Positions 11,901 to 22,420 of a stretch of DNA of 64,000 nucleotides are shown here, in pieces. How positions within the stretch are numbered: the stretch's first letter is position 1; every line of letters starts with the position of its first letter. Below the pieces are notes generated by a model. The model did no database searches. It was not told the origin of the DNA and was given only the letters and a program-made list of their open reading frames with translations. Origin of the DNA: Prosapia bicincta (lineage: Eukaryota; Arthropoda; Insecta; Hemiptera; Cercopidae); contig JBAIZL010000001.1 of NCBI GenBank assembly GCA_036971475.1, positions 285,030,925 to 285,094,924 of the forward strand, read 5' to 3'. A program made the position numbers and the translations under genes.

Positions 11901-12624
11901 ATGAGTCCCAGTTGGCTTTTCGCAAAATCCAACTGGGATTTCGAGCATAACAGGGTTGGGAGTCACATAAACTGATCTTAATAGGCACATGGTCGCTACC
12001 ATACAAATCGTTGAGTACCGACCATGTGCATCTAGTAGCTAATTGTGGGCTGCAAATCGATAGGTCAACAACTGTCCATCCACCAGTAGATGCTGCTAAA
12101 TGGGTAGGCGAACCGTCATTTAGCAGATATAAGTCCAGTTCCGTTCTCACACTCTCAACAAGGTCACCTCGAGAGTTCCTAGTCGGAGATCCCCAAGACG
12201 AATGGTGGGCATTAAAATCCCCTACCAATAAGAACGGAGTTGGTAACTGGCTTATTAAATTCACTAAATCACTGTGATGCAGGTTTTCTTGTGGTGGCAA
12301 GTAGACACAACACACAGTGATTTTATACGGGACAGCTGTTTGAACGGCTACTGCTTGTAAAGGAGTTATTAAGTTTAGAGAAACAGCATCGATACAGTCA
12401 CGGGCTAGGATGGCTACGCCACCTCTAGCTCGATTTTCTGTAACGAAGTCCGATCTAAAAACTGAATACTCCCTTAAATGGAAATTATGCGATTCGTGGA
12501 GATGTGTCTCCTGTAGACATACAAACATTGGATACACATCTCGCACGAGTACTTTAAGTTCTTCTATGTGACTCCTAACACCGTTGACGTTCCATTGTAT
12601 CACTGACTTGTTAATTGCAGACAT
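8927..12624 (-). pseudogene. LINE ORF2: endonuclease, reverse transcriptase, RNase H
   Basis: Starts at ATG 12624-12622, only three bases after the ORF1 stop (TAA TAA ATG). Residues 1-230 are an APE-type endonuclease, with QWNVNG, LQETHL, GDFNAHHSSWGS and GSDHVP. After a TGA at 11755-11757, where a Trp is expected in the WWNDEC block, the same frame continues through the reverse transcriptase (YRPISLTSVLCKLLEK, GFRLGRSSVDQL, VPQGSVLS). The catalytic box reads FVGDF rather than the usual FVDDF: codon 673 (complement of 10606-10608) is Gly, so one metal-binding Asp is lost. RNase H follows, with TDGS, AELFA, SDSKSA and NTKADEA. A duplicated CATATTGG (9102-9109 and 9110-9117) shifts the frame within the CCHC finger CQYCGDIFTIKHILVEC. 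Otherwise the product would end at 8927. Confidence 0.93.
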
Positions 12625-12627
12625 TTA

Positions 12628-14043
12628 TTAACTCAGCAATGGATTGATCTGACACCCATTGGTGCTCTCTCCTTTCTTGCCTGGGACGTTTTTAGACGTC
12701 TCAGGCTTACATTTCTCAGATTCCATATCCACCCGTTCAGGGATGGAATCTGAGGAAGTTTTGGGTTTAGGAGGTTTAGTTTTCACATTCCCTCCTTTGT
12801 TAGCATTTTGTTTAATACCCGGTAACGACGGTGGCGATGTGGTCTGACGTAACACTGGTTTACGTGGTTTCGATTTTTCCAACGTCTTCTGCACAGAAGG
12901 TTTATTACCCGTTGATAATATCTTCTGCACAGAAACACAAGGCTCACTTAATGACTTGTTTCGTGCTCCAATCCCCCCAGTGGAAGGGATTGGTACAAGA
13001 GGCAAATCATTATCCGTCGCTGCAGGTTGTACTAAATTCAAAGTAGGAGGACCATTCGTGACTATGGACAAAAGGCGAGAAACTTGTTCAGTTAGAACTT
13101 CAATTTTTTTCGACAGCTCGGCACAGTTGTTACAGGACGATTTGGAAGCGGTCAGAGTAGCGGCATAAGTCTTATTGTCTGTCTTTGGCTGAGTTGATCG
13201 ATAGAGTTTTTTGGCCTCTGGAAACGACAGCTTGTCTTTCGCCATGATGCCTAGGATAGCTTTCTCTTCCTTGAACGTGGGACAGTTGTAGGATCGCGCT
13301 GGGTGGTCACCACCACAGTTGGCGCATTTCGGAGAATTAACACATTCCTTATCATCATGGCCTTCAACGCTACATATACCGCATACGTTCTGCTTCGAAC
13401 ACGTGGAGCTGATATGCCCAAATCGCTGGCACTTGAAGCAGCGCCTAGGGTTAGCCACGTATGGTCTCACTGAGAGCCTTTGGTAACCTGCATGCAAGTA
13501 TTCCGGTATTTCCGGCTTTCCAAATGTCACGATAAAAGACGCTGTTGCTACCTTTTCTCCTTTGTCCATTTTCATTATAGGAATAACGTCCGTAACTAAC
13601 TGAGAAGACAGTTCGGACTTTATTTCATCGATTGGAAGGTGCATTAAATCCCTACATGTGATGACCCCCTTTGAGTAATTCAAGGATCTGTGGGGAGCCA
13701 CAGATACCATGACCTGGTCAAAGAAGGAGGTCATTTTTGATAGAGAGCGGGTTTGTCTGTCGGTGGAAGTCGCAACTAAAAGTGTTCCGTTTCGAAGTTT
13801 CTTAATAGAGGCTACTGGGCCTCCAGCACACGCAGTAATAGCCTTGTTAATTAGGAAAGGAGAAACTTTTGAAAGATCTTTCCCTTCTTCGGCACTAGAA
13901 ACAACTAAATATTTTGCTGATGGCAATGTCTGCGACGTTGCCACCATCAACTTTTTACTCAAATCCTTGTTAATATATTCGTCAGGAGAATCCTGGCGCG
14001 TTCTTTTCAAACTAGTCATATTTGACGGGGTTTTTGAATCCAT
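12628..14043 (-). CDS. LINE ORF1, gag-like nucleic-acid binding protein
   Basis: Intact, 471 residues. It would coat element RNA and carry it in the retrotransposition particle. The N-terminal third is polar and basic. Residues ~40-200 look like the conserved gag core that precedes the knuckles in Jockey/I elements. Three zinc knuckles follow: C202-C215 (CFKCQRFGHISSTC), C221-C234 (CGICSVEGHDDKEC) and C240-C254. Residues ~310-340 may form a short coiled segment (CAELSKKIEVLTEQVSRLL). The tail is Pro/Lys/Ser-rich. Its stop lies three bases before the ORF2 start, an arrangement that suits termination-reinitiation. Unlike ORF2, it shows no breaks. Confidence 0.95.
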   Translation of the reverse strand: MDSKTPSNMTSLKRTRQDSPDEYINKDLSKKLMVATSQTLPSAKYLVVSSAEEGKDLSKVSPFLINKAITACAGGPVASIKKLRNGTLLVATSTDRQTRSLSKMTSFFDQVMVSVAPHRSLNYSKGVITCRDLMHLPIDEIKSELSSQLVTDVIPIMKMDKGEKVATASFIVTFGKPEIPEYLHAGYQRLSVRPYVANPRRCFKCQRFGHISSTCSKQNVCGICSVEGHDDKECVNSPKCANCGGDHPARSYNCPTFKEEKAILGIMAKDKLSFPEAKKLYRSTQPKTDNKTYAATLTASKSSCNNCAELSKKIEVLTEQVSRLLSIVTNGPPTLNLVQPAATDNDLPLVPIPSTGGIGARNKSLSEPCVSVQKILSTGNKPSVQKTLEKSKPRKPVLRQTTSPPSLPGIKQNANKGGNVKTKPPKPKTSSDSIPERVDMESEKCKPETSKNVPGKKGESTNGCQINPLLS

Positions 14044-14549
14044 AAATATTTTTTGCCAGCCATCGTGTCAAGCGTTACGGGCGAGACTATAGGAACGGGT
14101 ACACCCTTGGATCACAATAAGATCATTTCCAATCCTCAGAACTCTAAGGCCTATAGCTTTTCTCCTTAGCTCGACTGGATGGGCATCAGTCGAGAACTCG
14201 TAATACTGTGCACAGGCTCCGACACCCATGCACCGCGGACACTCCCTGACCAAGGACCGAAGCGGCTGGTAGACCAGAAACCGCGCTTACGTCTTCGGCA
14301 GAGCAAGCTCACATCAGCATCCCAGACCAGAGTTTGTCACGCTCTGGACTTTTCAGCACTCCCAACGCGCAACGGTTCTGACCAGTCAAAATTCCCTAAG
14401 CGAAGATGTAAGTGTTGAAATGTGTATAGATTGTGTTGGTGTGTGTATGTGTGTGTGTATGTTTTTGTGAGTGGTGTAGTGTTAGGCTAGGGTACCGCGA
14501 GGGACGCCAAATCCCTCGTAGGTGCGGCTAGTCCGCACCCCCCTGCGGG
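14044..14549 (-). promoter_or_regulatory. LINE 5' untranslated region with presumed internal promoter
   Basis: 506 bp from the 5' junction at 14549 to the ORF1 start. It is GC-rich near the 5' end, where the sense strand has CCCGCAGGGGGGTGCGGAC, which can form hairpins. A GT-rich run on the plus strand lies at about 14430-14475. LINEs of this kind carry internal promoters here; no specific box could be assigned. Confidence 0.7.
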
Positions 14550-14563
14550 TTTTATTTATCAAA
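14550..14563. repeat. Target-site duplication of the LINE, right copy
   Basis: TTTTATTTATCAAA, identical to 8523-8536. It directly abuts the LINE 5' end. Confidence 0.93.
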
Positions 14564-15007
14564 AGGACCGGTTACTGTAAATAATTGATTTATATAATAA
14601 TATTTTTAAATAGATATATTCTATTTTGTTATACAAAATTATTCTTTCAAAAAAAAAAAACCTTTTTAAAAAATATCTCTCAGAATGTTCTTAGTTTCCT
14701 TATATAGTGTACGAGGATTTCTGATAGCGTCGATTGATTCAATTTCTCGAAAAGAAATGTTACACTTCTTTACATTTTTAATGGCTAAAGATGAGATACT
14801 GAAAACCTCCAAAGCAGGTACTTAAAATGTAATAGAGACGATGGGAGGTTTTAAGTAATATTCTGTCAGAAATAGGTGGATGGGAAAAGCTATTTAATAA
14901 GGCTAAGTTGTGCTACTAGGAATGACACGTATAACTGAGATTATATGTTAAACAAATAAATAACTGCTCAAGAAATCTTTAGTTGTAATTATTTTTTAGC
15001 AGTAGCA
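14564..15007. other. Intergenic, no gene supported
   Basis: AT-rich, no protein-like frame and no repeat recognised. Confidence 0.5.
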
Positions 15008-15100
15008 CTGAATGTTGATGACGTAGGTCATCGAAACACGTTCAAGTCGGTCTAATAAAGATTTATAATTCTGAGTAGGTGTAAAGTTATTTATTTATTA
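15008..15100 (+). repeat. Hairpin-GAAAC motif segment
   Basis: CTGAATGTTGATGAC-GTAG-GTCATCGAAACACG (15008-15040): GATGAC and GTCATC form a perfect 6-bp stem immediately before GAAACACG. A TAATAAAG-like stretch follows. It has the same layout as the motif at 5494, 19413, 23856 and 36349. Confidence 0.6.
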
Positions 15101-15154
15101 CGCCCCTACGTACAGGGCAGATCAAATATTACTTAGAAGAAGAAAGAGAGGAGA

Positions 15155-15780
15155 AAGGTAGGAAATGATTAAAAATTACTGCTTTAGGAGATATAAAACA
15201 AATTATAATAGAAGATAAGAGAAAGAGTGAGAGGCACAAGAGGAAAGCTGATAATGATTAAGAATGACTACTTTATGATATATAGAACAAGTTATATTAG
15301 AATATAAGAGAAAATATAAAGTGAGAATGAGACAGAGGAGAGATTCTGGAAATGAATAAATAATACTGCTTTGCGAGATATAAAACAAATGAGAATAGAG
15401 GATAAGAGAAAGAGAGAGATTAGATAGATAGATATATAGATAGGTAGGTAGGTAGGTAGGTAGGCAGGCAGGCACTTAGGTAGGTAGGTAAGTAGGTAGG
15501 TAGGTAGGTAGGTAGGTAGGTAGGAAGGTAGGTAGGTAGGTAGGTAGGTAGGTAGGTAGGTAGGTAGGTAGGTAGGTAGGTAGGTAGAGAGAGAGAGAGA
15601 GAGAGAAAGAGTAAGAGAGGGTAATGGCTGGAAACAATTAAACATAACTGCTTAATGATATGTAAAACAAATTATAGTAGAAGATAAAAAAAGAGAGAGA
15701 TGGGAGAAAAATAAGAGAAGGTGGAAATGATTGAAAAAGTACTGTTTAGTGAGATATAAAACTAATTTTAGTAACGTAAA
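15155..15780. repeat. Degenerate ~90-bp tandem array, five units
   Basis: Units resemble GGAAATGATTAAAAATTACT, then GCTTTAGGAGATATAAAACA, then an AATAGAAGATAAGAGAAAGA tail. They start near 15160, 15250, 15350, 15630 and 15722. A tetranucleotide tract has expanded between units three and four. The units are well diverged, so this is an old array. Confidence 0.75.
15418..15610. repeat. Compound microsatellite (GATA)n-(TAGG)n-(GA)n
   Basis: A short GATA-like run near 15420, then roughly 150 bp of TAGG units with a few AGGC and TAAG variants, then about 20 bp of GA. It lies inside the degenerate ~90-bp array. The minus-strand frames of Tyr/Leu/Pro/Thr across it are not genes. Confidence 0.93.
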
Positions 15781-15793
15781 GGAAAGATGAATT

Positions 15794-15815
15794 GGTAGTC
15801 CTCAGCAGGACTACC
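15794..15815. other. Perfect short hairpin
   Basis: GGTAGTCCT-CAGC-AGGACTACC: nine base pairs and a four-base loop. No poly-T follows and no gene is near. Role unknown. Confidence 0.7.
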
Positions 15816-16499
15816 ATCGTTTGTGAAGAACGTTGTTACGGTAAGGGCTTTCAATTCCCTCGGACTCATGTTTCACGTCCCTTTATCAGGACAAGAAACA
15901 GTTGCGGAATATAGGTGGGAGATAAACACCTGTATAAAGGTTGTATGTATCATAAACCTGCTGTAATATATATAACTTAGAAATATACCACCCTGGTAAT
16001 TGAGATAATGGTTCTTGTATGCGCAGGGAAAATTATTATTTAGCGCTACCATATAAACGTAATGTTCTACTCGGTAACGAGAAGCAAATATAGAGACAAG
16101 AAAATAGGAATTCCGTTCATAAAAGAAATACTGTAATTTACACCCAATAAAAATAAACTTCAAATTAGTGGACTCATTTATTACGACAAACATAAGCACA
16201 AAGATAATAAAACACCTTCATTAATATTAATCATCCAACGATAACAATTATACATATTTCGTTTCCCCCCGGAAGCACTTTAAATTCATAAATAAATTGA
16301 TAAATATCAAACGACTGGTTAAACACGCTTATGGAGAGAACTGTTAACAGGTAGAGGGGCTTTGTTGTTACACCTGCTCTCCAACCCTTTTTTGTTTTAT
16401 TCAATAACTTGAACTCTTATTGGGTCCTTTTGTTGATTGTTTAGACAGTAGTCAGGCTCGTCTAACGTAATTTAAGTCCGAAGTAAGGGCTGAGGGTGA
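15816..16499. other. Intergenic, one weak hairpin-GAAA motif on the minus strand
   Basis: On the minus strand, CCTGATAAAGGGACGTGAAAC (about 15871-15891) resembles the CTGA-stem-GAAAC motif seen elsewhere in the window. Nothing else is supported. Confidence 0.4.
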
Positions 16500-16880
16500 A
16501 ATTAATAGCGTTGAAATGCCCCGGTTTGCCGACAGACTCAGCCTAATTCCGACGGCATTCAATATTTGCTTCTTCCTCCTGCACTTCTTCTTAATTAATG
16601 TTTTTGTTCTTGTTGACATTGCCAAGAAGGGATGGGGTGTGGGTCAGAGAGACGGAATTGCTCGGGAACAATCTCAGCCAAACTTGTGCGCTGCCAATTT
16701 GCCCAAGGAATGTTTACAAATATATGCGTCTGTAATGGTATCGAGTTAAGTGTCATATTTGGAGCGTTAGAGGCAAGTTTTATTGTTTTTCCGAGCTCTT
16801 GGGGACATATTACGTTGCCAGGTAAAACTAACATTTGTAAATCGCTGACGAGAAGGGAGTCGACATTCATATAAACCTTT
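16500..16880. other. Balanced-composition stretch, function unknown
   Basis: Less AT-rich than its surroundings, with open frames on both strands (78 and 92 codons) that resemble no family I know. It could be a regulatory element, an exon or an old repeat. I do not call a gene. Confidence 0.3.
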
Positions 16881-16931
16881 TTTTACCTATATTTAGATAA
16901 CCAAAAATATACTACATATATTTGTTTACTG

Positions 16932-17385
16932 ATTCAATTCCTTCTATTGACATACACTCTCCCTATATATATATATAGTCCATCTTGCTCAAATTTTTAA
17001 TTGTTAATAAATGGTTTTTATTCATTCACTTAAATTCAAATACATTTTTTAAAACTTTAGTGGATGATCCTTGATGTAATATAGTGTGTTTCAAATATTA
17101 AGTCATTAAATTTAGTGAAATAAATTTAATTTTATACGGGAGGAAAACTTTTCACAAAAGGGACAAGGTGTGCAATATGTGTATTTGTTTGGTCCCATTT
17201 GTTTTAAAATAAATGATAACACATGATGTCATGAAACAACTGATTTTATGTTATAGGTTATGTGGTAGAACAGCTGTTTTAACGTATAGGTTACATTATT
17301 TATAGTATATTAGTTCTAATTATTATATTAGTTCTAATTATTTAATACGAAGTAACTAAAATAAAATTTTTCCTTCTGACCTAAG
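16932..17385 (+). repeat. Dispersed repeat, copy B
   Basis: About 450 bp, homologous along its length to 58966-59405. Shared blocks in order include AATTCCTTCT, CAAATACATTT, GTGGATGA, CAAGGTNTGCAATATNG, TGATTTTATGTTATANGTTA, GTAGAACAGCTGTTTTAA and AAGTAACTAAAATAAAAT. There is no protein. The element class is unknown: no TIR, LTR or poly(A) was identified. Confidence 0.8.
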
Positions 17386-19187
17386 TTCGAGTTGATTTGA
17401 AAAAAAAAAATTATTTATATTATGACTTGTTTTTTATATTCGAAGACATATTTTACAAGAAAGTATATAGAAACATATAGTATTACACTTGGTATTACAG
17501 TCAACTCTACGCAAATAGTCTTTTAGACGGAGAGCGCCTTATACGCGCGAGATGACATCGTTGGAAGAGGACGTTTCCCTCTAAATATTTGCATTACAAC
17601 ATTGTTATATTTAATCTATATTTTTAGGTTCTAGTAATGTTTCCAAAAAAAATTGTAAAATAATAGAATATATTTGTTCACTTCACAATGCTCTAGCTTA
17701 CCCTTGGCGCATTGCTGCGATATCGGAAAAAAGTAATGTCAAGAAAACGTGTTGTGAAAACATTCAATTGAAATTCTGTAATATAATTTAAAATAGATTT
17801 ATTTGCATTTGAAAATATTTAGAAGCTTCGTTTCAATGATATTTATTTATTCGAGTGCTTCTGGGTAATTGCGCCTCCCAATACGATTCACATCCTCTTT
17901 TAAGTTTTACGAAGAACTTAATTCATGTAATGTAAGAATATACGTATTGTTCCTGAAAAGGTTATAGCTATTGCCCATGATACCTATCTGCAACGTGTAT
18001 TACTAAATAAATTTTTATAAGTAGTTCCGAGGTAGCGTAAAATTAATAACGTAATTCGTTCTCAAAACGAAACAATTTAGGCTACTTTTTCCTATTTTTC
18101 ATTCAAATAATACGTTAACACATACAAAAATATAAATACTTTTTATTATATAACAATAGTTTAGTAAGATTTATTCATTAATATAATTATTTTCAATTCT
18201 GTATTGGGGATATCTGTTAAAGAGGTATTTTTGAAGGATATCTAATTGTATTTTATAAGGCAATAATATATTTATATAGAATACTAACCCATATTTGACA
18301 TTAAATGAGTACAATTTGAAAATTAGTACTCCATATGAAGAGATGACATTTAGAAAAAAATACTTTCGACGTCATTAAAAAAAATACCATCTATTTATAC
18401 CACAATTATTAAATAAAACACCAAGTATAAACTACTTTTAATGAAAGGTATCACTTATTGAAAAATATGACTTAAATTGAGGGCGATAACAAAGTGCAAT
18501 AACCTTTGTATATATATAGATTGAATGTGTGACTGAACTCCTGCTAAACAGTTGGACAGGTTTTTATTAAATTTTGTGTGTGATTAAGTTGATTCGAGAA
18601 TTGTTTAGATTTACAAATTTGATCCGGTAAGCAGCGCTGCGATTTACATTTTAAATTTTGTTTATTGTTTTTCTTTTTTTATATCCGTTACTACGTAAAT
18701 GCAACTACATGCTCATAAAGTATTGCTTTTTCATTCATTATTCAACTTGAAATTAGAAAATTGCACAGATACAAAGTAATGTAGGCCCTACCGTCAAGAT
18801 TATTGGCACATCAAAAATTGAATGCATTAGATATTAAATTTGCAAACTAATGGAAATCACACTAAGGGTTGTAACCCTTCCAACTAATGTCTTCTTGATT
18901 TTACACACGTATGTTATACGAAATTCTTGGCTTGAATTGTGCTGAATGAGATACACTCGTCATACGAGGGGCAAAGTTTTATGCAACTGATACGTATTTC
19001 AGTCTGAAACCAAAAAAATATACAATGAGCGAACTTCCGCCATCTTGTTTTCTTCTTTTATTAAGTTTTTTTTCATTTAGTAAAATCATTGTTTTGTAAA
19101 AATAAAAAAATATGGATAAGGGTTAAGGAAATTGTTTGTTTTCTTAAAATTTTTTATACAATATCAAGAGCACAGTGGTACAATATA
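17386..19187. other. Intergenic, no gene supported
   Basis: AT-rich with short frames only. No repeat, RNA gene or protein domain recognised. Confidence 0.5.
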
Positions 19188-19532
19188 TTACAATGAAAAT
19201 ATTGGAAAGAACCCCAATACCACAAAAAAAATAAAAAATAACAAATAAAACAAGTTACTTAAGATTAAACTCTTATGTACATTTTGATGACCATGACATC
19301 ATCATCATCGGGTCTTATTAAAAAATTACAATCTAGCAAACAAGAAGTTACAAACTAGAGTGATCACTTGTAACTTCTTGTTTGCTAGATTGTAATTTTG
19401 TAATAAGACCATCTGATGATGATGACATGGTCTTCGAAATGTACATAAGGGTTTAATCTTAAGTAACTTGTTTTATTTGTTATTTTTGATTTTTTTGTGG
19501 TATTGGGGTTCTTTCCAATATTTTCATTGTAA
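19188..19532. repeat. Inverted repeat, ~165-bp arms, ~17-bp loop
   Basis: Arms at 19188-19352 and 19370-19532 pair almost throughout (CAATGAAAATATTGGAAAGA with its complement at the far end; TTACAATCTAGCAAACAAGA near the centre). The right arm carries CTGATGATGATGACATGGTC, then TTCGAAATGTACAT (19413-19446), a hairpin-GAAA motif; the left arm carries its diverged complement. The arms differ at some sites, so it is not an assembly fold. It is probably a head-to-head dimer of one terminal repeat segment. Confidence 0.88.
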
Positions 19533-20399
19533 TTAAATTTCACATTATTTATTATAAATTTACTTATCAATCGTTATACGTAGTATCCTACTACATTCTG
19601 ACCGCCCATTCAGTGCAATCGAACTATTACATGCAACTATTAACCAGTAGATGTACAGTTGACAAGTTAAGTGAAAACATAATTTCATACGTGTTTAGGT
19701 TAGTTTGCATAAAAACTGTTTCAAGACGAACACGTTTTTAATTTATTTACTGTAAATTATTAGTTTAAAATGCTATTGAATTGAAAATGTATTTAATTTA
19801 TAATTTGATAAATATATTAATTTGTAAAATGAATTCTACTAAATGAATTTAGTGTAAAATTGGATTCTACCTTTTGTGTGTCAACGTAAACTATTATTTT
19901 AATCTAATAAATATAGATTTTTGCTAAATTTGTAAGTTTTGAAAAAGATACTAATTAGGTTACTATTTTTAAGCATAAATTCTAGATATAGTTTACTTAC
20001 TAAAATCTGAAATTTAGTAATCTATGATACCGAATGTCTCCATATATAGTTGTATTTATGTTCCATATATAGATACCTGCAGTGACTGTAGTTGTGTTTC
20101 AGAAACTTCAAGTGCAAGATAGAAATCATGAATAAAGTTCATTTAAAAGTGGATAGGTATTGTTAAAGTACACGAATAAATAAATAGTTTTTTAAATAAA
20201 CTTTAAAAATTTTCCTATGGAAATAATCTATTTTAAATAAAATTACACAATTTAAATTGAATTTTTTACGAGTTTTCTTGACACTCCTTACTTGTGATAG
20301 CTCAGGAACGCGCTACGGGTAAGCTATTTATCTTGTAAACTTTCAAAAACACAATTACCGTAGTAGTCTACATTTATTTAGACATAACTATATTAATTT
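19533..20399. other. Intergenic, no gene supported
   Basis: AT-rich, no supported feature. Confidence 0.5.
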
Positions 20400-20790
20400 A
20401 TAGCCCTTCTGTGTTGCGGCAAGAAAGTTAAGATCAAAGAGCTACTTTGCACTTTTCTGGAATTAAATCAGCCAATTAAGCCGTCTATCGTGTATTTTCA
20501 ATATCTTTTAACTTGACAAGCGCAAACTCTTCGTACTCTACCATACAAGTATCTGCCTTCGCATTAAAGTCTCTTCAGGTATTCACCGCGCTTGATTACA
20601 TCACTTATTAATTCTTCTGTTTGTTTACAGACAAGACCCAAAGGGTGAAATGTGTCATGTACGACAGAGCCCCCCGTGGCGACTTTCTGTACCCCTTCAG
20701 CAGAAATACATATTTATGAAGGTTAATTCATGGCCGAGGCTTGCTGTAGAGTCTTTGGGTAAAGGATTTACGACGACTGTATGTGAACAA
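20400..20790. promoter_or_regulatory. Candidate conserved regulatory stretch
   Basis: Complex, less AT-rich sequence without an open frame or repeat. It includes homeodomain-like words (AATTAAATCAGCCAATTAAG) and a block at about 20640-20760 (ACAGAGCCCCCCGTGGCGAC). Composition alone suggests constraint. No conservation data are available here. Confidence 0.25.
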
Positions 20791-21045
20791 AATAATGTCC
20801 GCCAGTGTTGAATACTGTGAATAAGTTTGAGAAGTAAATCTGATTATAATGGCTTGTAATTATAACAGTTAAAATGTATTTAGTAAAATTGTAATATAAT
20901 AGAGCATTAGTGTTTAGCCTGTATTATTTGCTTTTTATTTTCGTCTTTTTAAATTATTTTTGTAACAATAGAGGTAATTAAAAGTAATTTACTATACAAT
21001 AAAAAAGTAAAAGTAACTTTAAATTTAAAAAAATACAGAATAGAA

Positions 21046-21476
21046 ATACAGAGTGTTCAAAAAGAATGCCGAAATTTTTAACGAGCTTTGCTGAAAGACT
21101 TTTCAAGATAACTAAATAGTTTAACTGTCAAATTGAAAATAAAATAACAAAGCTTTTTTTTATACCTTAATATGTGTTCAATGTCTTCGATTTTGAGTAC
21201 AAGTTCCTGCACAACATTGGGTTGTTCTTAGCTCCATATCCGACAATTGTCATGATTAACAGCACCTTTTTGTGAAATCAAGCATCGTCTGAGAACACAC
21301 TCTTTTAAGAAAATTAGGAATGTCATCAATCCCAATGAACATGAAACTGGCAAACACGTAAACAAAACTTACTTATTTCCACTTCAGATTAGTGTTTAAA
21401 TCTTTCGGTTATCTTGAACAGTGTTTCAGTATCGCTCGTTCAAAATCCCCGCATTATTTTTGTAACACCCTCTATA
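21046..21476. mobile_element. Non-autonomous DNA transposon (MITE-like), ~430 bp
   Basis: Long inverted termini. The left end begins ATACAGAGTGTTCAAAAAG followed by AATGCCGAAATTTTTAACGA. The reverse complement of the right end begins ATATAGAGGGTGTTACAAAA followed by ATAATGCGGGGATTTTGAACGAGC. The resemblance continues through CTTTTCAAGATAACTAAA / CTGTTCAAGATAACCGAA. The interior has no transposase. A half copy lies at 41150-41292. The GGGTGTTNCAAAA-type end is common in arthropod DNA transposons; superfamily not assigned. Confidence 0.75.
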
Positions 21477-21739
21477 TTTGCATCTTTAAATCGTATTCAT
21501 TTTAAGCACATCACTATAAAATATAAAATATTTGAGCCATGATTTTGAGCATAGGAAATAATTTAATTACGACTAGCAACAAACAATCAATAATTATCCA
21601 TCAAACTAGGTTCAAAATTAGGATCTTCAAAAAGTATCATAGGAAACATTACAGCTAGATGTAAGATATAACTTGCAGTTTTTGTATTTTGCATCTTGAG
21701 GTTTTTCTATAACTACACTTTTGGTAATAACTTCGCAAA
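21477..21739. other. Intergenic, no gene supported
   Basis: No feature recognised. Confidence 0.5.
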
Positions 21740-22420
21740 AAAACACTACTTACTGAATTTTTCAGCAGACGCATTTCGCACTAAGTCAGCGCATTATTCA
21801 ATGCTGAAGCCACGGACAAGACTGTTGCTCAGGTGTGTTGTGTTGGTGTGAGTCTGTGGTCTATTGTTGTTCTGTGGTATGTTATTGTTCATAGAGTAAT
21901 TGTTAGTTATGTGTTCAAATAAAATATTTCATTGTGAGTGTGTTTTGTCCGTTAGAATGTGTTGTGAATACTATTTTTGATGTTGTATATCTCGTAGTTT
22001 TCTTTTGTGTTTAGTTTGTTGCTTTTTTATGTAGTGTAGGGTTTTTAGATTGGTGTTTGAGTGTAGGGTGTTTTGTATGTGTATGGTAATATGATTTTGG
22101 TTGTGTCTTTTATGTGTTCGAAATATCTTGTGGTAAATGTTCTCCCTGTTTGTCCTATGTAAACGCTGGGGCAGTTGTTGCATGTAATCTTGTATATGCC
22201 TGCCCTGTCGTGTTTATCCTTGTGTATTTTTGAACTATGTAAGTATTTTTTAATTGTGTTGAATGTTTTAAATGCTGCTTTGTTCTTACGTATGCGGAAC
22301 TTGGAAGCTAATTCTTGTGATGTGTTGGGATATGTAAGTGCTATGTATTTTTGTGTTCGTGTGTTATTTTGTTGTTGTTGTTGTGTTATGTGCGTGTTGT
22401 TTTCTGATATTAAACTCACT
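21740..22420 (-). pseudogene. Penelope-like element, GIY-YIG nuclease and 3' tail, decayed
   Basis: Minus-strand frame of 124 codons from 22419. It has a linker (LASKFRIRKNKAAFKTFNTI) and then the GIY-YIG nuclease AGIYKITCNNCPSVYIGQTG with the TxRxFEH continuation (TTRYFEHIKD). After two in-frame stops the same frame gives the PLE tail KSNKLNTKENYEIYNIKN near 21960-22020. The reverse transcriptase is absent, so this is a 3' fragment. About 150 bp past the coding end, the sense strand has GCGCTGACTTAGTGCGAAATGCG, the hairpin-GAAA motif. It is a different family from the PLE at 783-2249, judging by sequence. Confidence 0.85.

Larger units (their letters stand above)
8537..14549 (-). mobile_element. 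Full-length LINE retrotransposon, I/Jockey type with RNase H
   Basis: A 6,013-bp non-LTR retrotransposon read on the minus strand. It has a 5' UTR, ORF1 (gag-like), ORF2 (AP endonuclease, reverse transcriptase, RNase H, CCHC finger), a 3' UTR and a 33-nt poly(A), seen as T8537-8569. Perfect 14-bp duplications flank it, which shows insertion of a complete copy by target-primed reverse transcription. RNase H plus a gag with three zinc knuckles points to the I-like groups of the Jockey superfamily; the exact clade needs a tree. The only breaks seen are three lesions in ORF2, so the copy is young. Its base composition is clearly more GC-rich than its surroundings. Confidence 0.95.

Noticed and set aside
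15203..15645. Tyr-Leu-Pro-Thr repeat protein on the minus strand
   Set aside because: Translation of (TAGG)n.
16516..16870. Overlapping frames on both strands as a gene
   Set aside because: No recognisable domain, no splice or promoter context, and mutual antisense overlap.
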